From Bacteroidales bacterium (GTDB lineage Bacteria; Bacteroidota; Bacteroidia; Bacteroidales; Tenuifilaceae), in contig DQHR01000150.1 of assembly GCA_003531155.1 (NCBI GenBank), positions 15,766 to 26,796 on the forward strand: a stretch of 11,031 nt of DNA, read 5' to 3'. A program made the position numbers and the translations under genes. Positions within the stretch are counted from its first letter, which is position 1. Every line of letters begins with the position of its first letter. Below the pieces are notes generated by a model. The model ran no database searches, was not told where the DNA came from, and saw nothing but the letters and a program-made list of their open reading frames with translations. Shown here piece by piece: positions 1 to 6,271 of the stretch.

Positions 1-2
1 AT

Positions 3-2129
3 ATATATTCAGTAATGTGGTCGGAGCATGCATCCTATAAGAACTCTATTAAGTGGCTTAAAACATTGCCCCGTAAAGGAGAAAGTATTCTTGCCGAAGC
101 TGGCACTGAGAATGCTGGTTTGGTTGATATTGGCGATGGCTTGGCATGTGCTTTCAAAATTGAATCGCACAATCACCCATGTGCTGTTGAACCATATCAA
201 GGTGCTGCTACTGGCGTAGGAGGTATCAATCGTGATATCTTTACAATGGGTGCTCGTCCTGTTGCTCAATTAAACTCCCTACGTTTTGGAAATCTGAAGT
301 TAGATCGAACAAAATGGTTAATTAAAGGCGTTGTTAAGGGAATTGGCGATTATGGTAATGCATTTGGCATACCTGTTCTTGGCGGCGAAGTTTTCTTCGA
401 TGAGTCGTATACCATGAACCCTTTGGTTAACGCAATGTCAGTAGGATTGGTTGAGAAGGGTAATGTAGTGTCAGCAATATCAAAAGGAGAGGGAAACCCT
501 GTATTTATTGTTGGTTCATCAACAGGTAAGGATGGTATTCATGGGGCAACATTTGCTTCAGCAAATATTACAGAGGATTCAGCCGATGACATCCCATCTA
601 TTCAAGTTGGCGACCCGTTCCAAGAAAAAATTCTTCTTGAGGCATCGCTAGAAGCTATTAAAACAGGTGCTCTAGTTGGTATGCAAGATATGGGTGCGGC
701 AGGTATTATCTGTTCAACGTCTGAAATGTCCGAAAAGGGTGGGCATGGGATGAGAGTTAATCTTGATAAAGTTCCTTTACGTCAAAAGAACATGGAGGCA
801 TTCGAGATTCTCCTTTCAGAGTCGCAAGAACGTATGCTTATGGTTGTTCATAAAGGTCGTGAGCATGAAATTGAGACTGTCCTTGACAAATGGGATATTA
901 GCTATGCTGTTATTGGAGAGGTAACTAAAGGCGATAGGCTTGAGTTCTTCTATCATGGTGAAAAAGTAGCAGATGTTCCTGCTTCAACACTTGTTTTAGG
1001 TGGTGGCGCTCCAGTTTACGATAGGGAATATAAAGAACCTGCTTATTTTCAGCAATATAAAAAGTTTGATATAAATAAAGTTCCCGAACCACAGGATTTG
1101 CATGAGGTTGTACAGCAAATAATCCGTAACCCTAACATTGCTTCGAAGCGTTGGATTTACGAGCAATACGATACTATGATTGGTACAGGGAATATGAGCA
1201 CCAATTTCCCATCCGATGCTGGTGTTTTTAATATTAAGGGAACGAACAGGGCATTGGTAATGACTGTTGATTGTAACTCACGATACGTAAAGGCTGATCC
1301 TGAAGTTGGTGCAATGATTGCCGTTTCTGAGGCTGCTCGCAATATCGTTTGTTCAGGAGGTAAACCACTTGCTATCACTAACTGCCTAAATTTTGGCAAT
1401 CCATATAATCCAGAAGTTTACTGGCAATTTGTAAACGCAATTAAAGGAATGGGTGCTGCTTGCGAGAGGTTTAAAACACCTGTTACTGGAGGGAATGTAA
1501 GTTTTTACAACCAAGCATCAATAGGTGGTAAGGAAGAAGCGGTTTCCCCAACTCCAACAATTGGTATGCTAGGATTACTGGAGAATAAAAATCATCAGAC
1601 AACCCTTGCTTTCCAAGAAAAGGGCCATATGATTTACCTAATTGGTCGCTCGCATAACGATATTGCTTCATCAGAATATTTATCGAGTTATCATGGAATT
1701 AAAGAATCTCCTGCTCCATACTTCAATTTAGATGAAGAGTATAATGTTCAACAAACTGTAGCAGAACTCATCACCCTTAACTTCATCCAATCGGCTCACG
1801 ATGTATCTGATGGTGGTTTGTTTATAACCTTACTTGAAAGTGCAATGCCACGTGGATTAGGTTTCGATATTACAACTGATGCCGAAATTCGTAGCGATGC
1901 ATTCCTATTCGGTGAATCACAAGGTAGGATTGTAGTTTCTGTTTCAACATCACGTGAGACAAACTTCCTCGATTATATGGTTGAAAGCAAGATTCCATTC
2001 TTTGCATTAGGACATGTGACTAAATCAGAGATTAGGGTAGATGACGTATCGTATGGATTTATTGCGGATTTGAAGAAAACTTACGATAATGCCATTGAAG
2101 AGTTAATAACCGGTCAGAACCTCGCTTAG
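3..2129 (+). CDS. purL: Phosphoribosylformylglycinamidine synthase, small-type PurL subunit (5' end cut by window)
   Basis: PurL uses ATP and glutamine-derived ammonia to convert FGAR to FGAM, the fourth step of de novo purine synthesis, in the cytoplasm. The frame is open to the left edge and reads I-Y-S-V before the Met at base 15. That Met lies inside the conserved SVMWSEH block, so it is not the start; roughly 35-45 N-terminal residues are missing. Counting from that Met, visible motifs are SEHASYK with the active-site His5, ESHNHP at 50-55 (Glu50 metal ligand and His52 proton acceptor by analogy with Bacillus PurL), EPYQGAATGVGG, GGEVFFDE, SESQERML near 268, NCLNFGNP near 456, VTGGNVSFYN and HDVSDGG near 595. 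About 704 residues plus the missing end matches the ~740-residue small PurL, not the ~1,200-1,300-residue fused enzyme. The small form normally needs separate PurQ (glutaminase) and PurS; neither is in this window. The family canonical SEHCS is SEHAS here. menG follows after 3 nt. Confidence 0.96.
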   Translation: MYSVMWSEHASYKNSIKWLKTLPRKGESILAEAGTENAGLVDIGDGLACAFKIESHNHPCAVEPYQGAATGVGGINRDIFTMGARPVAQLNSLRFGNLKLDRTKWLIKGVVKGIGDYGNAFGIPVLGGEVFFDESYTMNPLVNAMSVGLVEKGNVVSAISKGEGNPVFIVGSSTGKDGIHGATFASANITEDSADDIPSIQVGDPFQEKILLEASLEAIKTGALVGMQDMGAAGIICSTSEMSEKGGHGMRVNLDKVPLRQKNMEAFEILLSESQERMLMVVHKGREHEIETVLDKWDISYAVIGEVTKGDRLEFFYHGEKVADVPASTLVLGGGAPVYDREYKEPAYFQQYKKFDINKVPEPQDLHEVVQQIIRNPNIASKRWIYEQYDTMIGTGNMSTNFPSDAGVFNIKGTNRALVMTVDCNSRYVKADPEVGAMIAVSEAARNIVCSGGKPLAITNCLNFGNPYNPEVYWQFVNAIKGMGAACERFKTPVTGGNVSFYNQASIGGKEEAVSPTPTIGMLGLLENKNHQTTLAFQEKGHMIYLIGRSHNDIASSEYLSSYHGIKESPAPYFNLDEEYNVQQTVAELITLNFIQSAHDVSDGGLFITLLESAMPRGLGFDITTDAEIRSDAFLFGESQGRIVVSVSTSRETNFLDYMVESKIPFFALGHVTKSEIRVDDVSYGFIADLKKTYDNAIEELITGQNLA

Positions 2130-2132
2130 TTG

Positions 2133-2855
2133 ATGAGCAATAATTTGCATCAAACAAGCAAGACCAAACAGGTTGAGGCGATGTTCAACGACATCGCCCC
2201 TAAGTACGATTTTCTGAATCATTTTTTGAGCTTAGGGATCGATAAGATTTGGCGTCGAAAGGTAGTTCGTAGTATTATTAAGCATAATCCCCAAGAGGTA
2301 CTTGATATTGCTACAGGAACCGCTGATTTAGCGATTCTTCTGGCAAAAAAACACTCAACCTCAAATATTACAGGAGTAGATCTATCAGAGAATATGCTTG
2401 CTGTGGGTAGACGCAAGATTGATGAGTTTAATCTTGCTAATCGTATAACTTTAAAACAAGGAGATTCACTATCCCTTCCTTTCGAGAGTAATACTTTTGA
2501 TGTGGCAATGGTTGCATTTGGTGTAAGAAACTACGAAGATCCAGTAAAAGGAATGGCTGAAACGCTGAGAGTGCTTAAACCTAGTGGAAAGTTCTATGTT
2601 CTGGAGTTTTCAATGCCTCGTAAATTCCCCATGGCTCAACTTTATAAATTCTATTTTTGGGCTATTTTACCTTTAATTGGGAGAATGATTTCGGGGCACA
2701 AGCAAGCATACACTTATCTTCCTGAATCGGTTAGCGCATTTCCTGATGGGATTAACTTTATTCAGTTGATGAAGAACGCAGGTTTTTCGGATTGTAAGTT
2801 CAAAAAGTTAAGCTTTGGAATAGCTTCAATCTATCAAGGAGAAAAGCATCTCTAG
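2133..2855 (+). CDS. menG: Demethylmenaquinone methyltransferase (UbiE/MenG family)
   Basis: This SAM-dependent C-methyltransferase converts demethylmenaquinone to menaquinone, the respiratory quinone expected in Bacteroidota (the same family acts as UbiE in ubiquinone makers). The 240-residue product matches the usual family length. Family signatures are in order: VEAMFNDIAPKYDFLNHFLS at 14-33, the SAM-binding glycine-rich loop LDIATGTAD at 57-65, GVDLSENML at 81-89 with the acidic ribose-binding residue, DSLSLPF at 111-117, FDVAMVAFGVRNYED at 122-136, and RVLKPSGKFYVLEFSMP at 146-162. The open frame also begins with a TTG immediately after the purL stop, but the next codon is ATG (2133) and is the more likely start. 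With only 3 nt between the purL stop and this ATG, translational coupling to purL is likely. No Shine-Dalgarno site is visible, which is normal for this phylum. Confidence 0.96.
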   Translation: MSNNLHQTSKTKQVEAMFNDIAPKYDFLNHFLSLGIDKIWRRKVVRSIIKHNPQEVLDIATGTADLAILLAKKHSTSNITGVDLSENMLAVGRRKIDEFNLANRITLKQGDSLSLPFESNTFDVAMVAFGVRNYEDPVKGMAETLRVLKPSGKFYVLEFSMPRKFPMAQLYKFYFWAILPLIGRMISGHKQAYTYLPESVSAFPDGINFIQLMKNAGFSDCKFKKLSFGIASIYQGEKHL

Positions 2856-2908
2856 GTATTTTAAAATAATAAAGTTTTTTTTCCGTTGCTATAAGCAAAC
2901 TCAACCAA

Positions 2909-3649
2909 GTGTGTGACATCAAAAAATACTATCTAATTGTTCTGACGATTTTAATTGCCGTTTCGGCAAATGCTCAGTATAAAAAACCTGTACACCTTAA
3001 TGATCCCGATTACGATTTAGGAAAAAAACTTCGGTTTGGATTTTCGATCGGCTTTAATGCAATGGATTTTCGAATTAAAAATGGAAGAGGCATTGAGGTT
3101 TCCCCTGATCTACAAGACACAACACAATTTTTCGCTGATGTTAGCCATCCATTACCGGGATTTAATGTAAATGCAGTTGCCGATTTCCGATTGACTGAAA
3201 ATTTTCACTTAAGATTCCTCCCAGGGTATTCTTTTGGACAGCGTAACTTAAATTTTTTCTATCCCGATAATAACCTTGAAAGGCAGATGAAGATTGAATC
3301 TTCTTTTATCGAGTTGCCTTTAAGCATAAAGTATTCTGCTGATAGGATTAGCAATATTAGACCTTACCTTTTGGCTGGTACAAACGTGAGGGTTGATTTA
3401 GCCGCCTATAAAAAGTTAAATATTAAAGAGGGAGTTTTACTGCGTTTAAATAAATTCGATACGTACTACGAGATAGGGTTTGGTACAGATTTCTTTTTGG
3501 AGTATTTTAAGTTCTCAATTGAGTTTAAGTATTCTATAGGATTATTTAACGTGCTTTCGCACGATTATGCTGATGGTGCAGAAAATTATGTACAGGCAAT
3601 TGACGGAATTCACTCAAGAATCTTTCACGTATCTTTTCATTTTGAGTAA
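2909..3649 (+). CDS. porT: PorT/SprT-like outer-membrane beta-barrel protein of the type IX secretion system
   Basis: The product is 246 residues, close to the ~240 of Porphyromonas PorT. It starts with a Sec signal peptide (KK near the N-terminus, hydrophobic LIVLTILIAV, then SANA with likely cleavage after Ala22 before Gln23). The mature part shows alternating beta-strand patterns, including LRFGFSIGFNAMDF, NFHLRFLPGYSFGQR, FIELPLSIKYSA, RPYLLAGTNVRVDL and YYEIGFGTDFFLEYFKFSIE, and ends in SRIFHVSFHFE, as expected for a small outer-membrane barrel. PorT (SprT in Flavobacterium) is required for type IX secretion and gliding in Bacteroidota. Location just downstream of ubiE/menG is, as I recall, a recurrent arrangement, which supports the name over a generic barrel protein. 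The start is GTG at 2909: no ATG or TTG in this frame keeps the signal peptide, and the next Met (in NAMDF) would delete it. No promoter matching the phylum consensus is seen in the 53-nt gap, so transcription may come from purL-menG. Confidence 0.85.
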   Translation: MCDIKKYYLIVLTILIAVSANAQYKKPVHLNDPDYDLGKKLRFGFSIGFNAMDFRIKNGRGIEVSPDLQDTTQFFADVSHPLPGFNVNAVADFRLTENFHLRFLPGYSFGQRNLNFFYPDNNLERQMKIESSFIELPLSIKYSADRISNIRPYLLAGTNVRVDLAAYKKLNIKEGVLLRLNKFDTYYEIGFGTDFFLEYFKFSIEFKYSIGLFNVLSHDYADGAENYVQAIDGIHSRIFHVSFHFE

Positions 3650-3741
3650 AGCCGGTGTTTTAACTCCTATTTCAAAACAAATTTGAACCTTTACAATTTA
3701 TTTGCGTTTTTTGCTGATAGTCTTATAATTCTAACTAGGAA

Positions 3742-5301
3742 ATGTCAACTGAAATAGCACTAGAACTCACCCCTTATCAGGCTGCAGACGAGCAACAGAT
3801 TAAAAAAGCCATTGCTCAAAAATTAAACGTTAAAGTTGAGAAAGTTGGCAATTATCGTATTATTCGGAAATCAATTGATGCGCGAAAAGCAAAAATTAAG
3901 GTAAACCTTGGTGTAAAGGTTTTTGATATTGGTGAAGTTTTAGACGACGATGTTCCATCATTCAATTATTTGGATGTAAGAAACTCAAAACCTGTTGTTA
4001 TTGTTGGAGCTGGACCTGCAGGTTTATTTGCCGCTCTTCGACTTATTGAGTTGGGTTATAAACCAATTGTAATTGAAAGGGGTAAGCAGGTTAGCGACCG
4101 TAAGAGAGATATAGCGTTGCTTAGTCGTGAGCATAACCTAAATCCCGATTCAAATTATGCTTTTGGTGAAGGAGGCGCAGGTACGTTTTCTGATGGAAAA
4201 CTTTACACGCGGTCAAAGAAAAGAGGTGACTTTAAACGGGTACTTTATGCACTCTACAATCATGGTGCAGATGAAAATATCCTTTATGAGGCGCACCCAC
4301 ACATTGGCACAAACAAACTGCCGGGTGTAATTACCAAAATTAGAGAAACGATTATTGAGCATGGCGGGGAATTTTATTTTAATAGCCGCGTTGAGAGCAT
4401 CCAAATTGCAAATGAAATTGCTACTGGCGTAAAACTTGCCGATGGTCAAATAGTTGCTGGAGCAGCAGTAATCCTTGCTACAGGACATTCTGCAAGGGAT
4501 ATTTACAAATCGTTAATCAACCAAAAAATAGAGATTGAAGCAAAGCCTTTTGCTATGGGGGTTAGAGTTGAACATCCTCAAGAATTGATCGACTCTGTAC
4601 AATATCATGGAGCAAAGCGTGATGCTTTTCTTCCTGCTGCTGCATACAATCTAGTTCATCAAGTTGAGGGTAGAGGTGTTTACTCGTTTTGTATGTGTCC
4701 AGGAGGCTTTATCGTTCCTGCTGCAACCTCCAAAGGAGAGGTTGTCGTTAATGGCATGTCCCCTTCAATGCGTAATTCGCGGTTCGCTAACTCAGGTATA
4801 GTTGTTGAGATTCGACTCGAGGATTTATCATCTTACTCAAAATATGGAGTTCTTGCTGGTATCGAGTTTCAATCTGAACTTGAATTACTTGCTGGTAAAC
4901 ATGGAACGTATGGGGTAAAAGCACCCGCACAACGTTTGGCAGATTTTGTTAATGGTAAGAGCTCTTCTTCATTACCGATTTGTTCGTATCACCCTGGAGT
5001 CAATCCATCAGCAATGCATGAGTGGCTTCCAGATCTAATAGCTAAGCGTTTACAGAAAGGTTTTATTGAATTTGGGAAAAAGATGAGAGGCTTTTTAACC
5101 AATGAAGCTTTAATTTTGGGGGTAGAATCTAGAACATCTTCACCCGTTCGAATTCCTCGTAATCCTGAAACCCTTCAACATATTAGAATAAAAGGTTTAT
5201 TCCCTTCAGGTGAAGGTGCGGGTTATGCAGGTGGGATTGTTTCATCAGCAGTGGATGGCGAGCGTTGTGCCGATGGAGTTGCTAACTTCCTCAATACTTA
5301 A
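3742..5301 (+). CDS. Uncharacterised FAD-dependent dehydrogenase (COG2509-like)
   Basis: This 519-residue flavoprotein belongs to a widespread family without an assigned substrate. Residues 1 to about 80 form a small alpha/beta domain (QQIKKAIAQKL, then YRIIRKSIDARKAKIKVNLGVKVF) typical of the family. The Rossmann FAD-binding core follows: VIVGAGPAGLFAALRL at 87-102, with the ribose-binding acid in IVIERG about 20 residues on. FGEGGAGTFSDGKL at 141-154 and ILATGHSARD at 244-253 are further flavin-fold signatures. A Cys-x-Cys (FCMCPGG, Cys317 and Cys319) sits mid-protein. The C-terminus has GVESRTSSPVRI, then LFPSGEGAGYAGGIVSSAVDG, the block that closes over FAD. No signal peptide or membrane span is seen, so it is probably cytoplasmic. 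I see no partner gene: the upstream neighbour is porT and the 3' end overlaps the convergent methyltransferase gene by 4 nt. The family placement is confident; the reaction is unknown, and electron donor and acceptor cannot be read from the sequence. Confidence 0.87.
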   Translation: MSTEIALELTPYQAADEQQIKKAIAQKLNVKVEKVGNYRIIRKSIDARKAKIKVNLGVKVFDIGEVLDDDVPSFNYLDVRNSKPVVIVGAGPAGLFAALRLIELGYKPIVIERGKQVSDRKRDIALLSREHNLNPDSNYAFGEGGAGTFSDGKLYTRSKKRGDFKRVLYALYNHGADENILYEAHPHIGTNKLPGVITKIRETIIEHGGEFYFNSRVESIQIANEIATGVKLADGQIVAGAAVILATGHSARDIYKSLINQKIEIEAKPFAMGVRVEHPQELIDSVQYHGAKRDAFLPAAAYNLVHQVEGRGVYSFCMCPGGFIVPAATSKGEVVVNGMSPSMRNSRFANSGIVVEIRLEDLSSYSKYGVLAGIEFQSELELLAGKHGTYGVKAPAQRLADFVNGKSSSSLPICSYHPGVNPSAMHEWLPDLIAKRLQKGFIEFGKKMRGFLTNEALILGVESRTSSPVRIPRNPETLQHIRIKGLFPSGEGAGYAGGIVSSAVDGERCADGVANFLNT

Positions 5302-6056
5302 AATCTTCTCCGAAATTCTGAGCAAACAATGGCTGTAGCCATTGCAACATTTAGCGATTCAACAACTGTTCTGTCAGTTGTAAAGGCTGGGATATGAATT
5401 TTTCTCGATATGATCTTTTCAATATCTGGGCTAATACCATTACCCTCGTTACCCATCACAATTACACCCGTTGATGATAAATTTGCGCTATAAATATTTT
5501 CGCCTTCCATAAACGTTCCGTAGATACTGAGATTTTGCTTTGCCTTGAGATCTCTTAAGGTTTCTTCGAGGTTGCAATAAATCACCTTTACTCTTGATAT
5601 TGCACCCATACACGATTGGATTACTTTTGGCGAAAATGCATCAACGGTTCCTTGTGAACATATAATGTTATCGATTCCAAACCAATCAGCAAGGCGGATT
5701 ATTGTTCCTAAGTTACCTGGATCTTGTATATCGTCAAGAGCAAGAGTTAATGACTTTTGGGATTCAAATTCAGTTATTTCATATTCTGGGATGTAAACTA
5801 AAGCAAAAACATTTGACGGAGTTGATAATCCGCTTATCTTCTTCATTTCCTCGCTAGTAATTTGTACCACCTCTTGCTTGGTTTTCGCTATTTGAATATC
5901 CCAATTAGATGTATGGTATATCGTTTTTATTGTTAATGAGGAGTTTAACAATTCATCAATTAAACGCTCTCCTTCGGCAATAAATAATCCCTCTTTATTT
6001 CTAAATTTCTTAATTCTAAGTGAGTTAATAAATCGAATACTATTTTTGCTTATCAT
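5298..6056 (-). CDS. SpoU/TrmH-family RNA 2'-O-ribose methyltransferase (RlmB-like)
   Basis: This is a SAM-dependent SPOUT-class enzyme that methylates a ribose 2'-OH in rRNA or tRNA in the cytoplasm. The 252-residue product has the two-domain layout of the family. An N-terminal RNA-recognition domain contains FIAEGERLI at 25-33 and SGLSTPSNVFALV near 75-87. The trefoil-knot catalytic domain has motif 1 (DPGNLGTIIR at 112-121, whose Arg is the usual catalytic residue), motif 2 (VIVMGNEGNGIS at 198-209) and motif 3 (VESLNVAMATAIVCSEF at 232-248). The target nucleotide is unknown; RlmB, RlmA-like and TrmH members cannot be told apart by these motifs. The frame can open at TTG 6059, but the adjacent ATG (6056) is the likelier start. 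It is the only gene here on the - strand. It is convergent with the FAD dehydrogenase, with stop codons overlapping across 5298-5301, and divergent from tamL. Confidence 0.93.
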   Translation of the reverse strand: MISKNSIRFINSLRIKKFRNKEGLFIAEGERLIDELLNSSLTIKTIYHTSNWDIQIAKTKQEVVQITSEEMKKISGLSTPSNVFALVYIPEYEITEFESQKSLTLALDDIQDPGNLGTIIRLADWFGIDNIICSQGTVDAFSPKVIQSCMGAISRVKVIYCNLEETLRDLKAKQNLSIYGTFMEGENIYSANLSSTGVIVMGNEGNGISPDIEKIISRKIHIPAFTTDRTVVESLNVAMATAIVCSEFRRRF

Positions 6057-6097
6057 CAAATTATTTTTTTCAGTAAGGCAATTTAAGAATTGTTGTT

Positions 6098-6125
6098 CAA
6101 ATAAAAGTTCTTTTTTCTGTTACAA
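6098..6125 (-). promoter_or_regulatory. Weak candidate promoter for the RNA methyltransferase gene
   Basis: Read on the - strand, TTTATTTG (6105-6098) matches 7 of 8 positions of the scheme TAnnTTTG, and a TTG lies upstream at 6125-6123 with a 17-nt spacer. The spacer is short for the usual 19-21, and the region is so AT-rich that chance matches are likely. It would give a leader of roughly 35 nt before the ATG at 6056. Confidence 0.28.
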
Positions 6126-6126
6126 A

Positions 6127-6142
6127 GATTGTAAAAACAATC
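6127..6142. repeat. Small perfect inverted repeat in the divergent intergenic region
   Basis: GATTGT and ACAATC form a 6-bp perfect inverted repeat around AAAA. It lies between the divergent methyltransferase and tamL genes, next to the weak candidate promoter for the former. The wider region contains imperfectly complementary flanks (ACAAA before it, TTTGT after it at 6148-6152). It could be a dimeric-regulator operator or an incidental hairpin. No U-tract directly follows on either strand, so it is not a good terminator. The rest of 6057-6271 holds no gene I can support. Confidence 0.35.
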
Positions 6143-6271
6143 ATTATTTTGTTATTGCACGATTTTTGTTTACTAATGCACAGGGAATTTACTCGAACAG
6201 ATATCAGAGAATGAAAAGGTTTTCATATCTTTCACACACCAAATTAAGCGTATAAAAGGGTTATTCAAAGC

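Noticed and set aside
3697..3729. TTTATTTG (3697-3704) and a TATAAT (3724-3729) with TTGCGT 16 nt upstream, as promoters of the FAD dehydrogenase gene
   Set aside because: The first lacks a TTG at 19-21 nt, and the second is an E. coli-type -10 that is not the Bacteroidota consensus and lies only 12 nt from the ATG. In such AT-rich DNA both are likely to be chance matches.
4213..4488. A 91-codon open frame on the - strand inside the FAD dehydrogenase gene
   Set aside because: It is fully contained in a strongly conserved gene on the other strand and its product resembles no known protein; it is a shadow frame. The other short frames inside purL, menG, tamL, fbaB and the HhH gene were rejected for the same reason.
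6161..6168. GATTTTTG as a -7 element for tamL
   Set aside because: It matches 7 of 8 positions of TAnnTTTG, but no TTG lies 19-21 nt upstream and it would give a leader of nearly 100 nt.
6046..6255. A 69-codon open frame on the + strand covering the divergent intergenic gap
   Set aside because: It begins inside the methyltransferase gene, its product (rich in Phe, Cys, Asn and Ser) resembles translated AT-rich non-coding DNA, and no family is recognisable.
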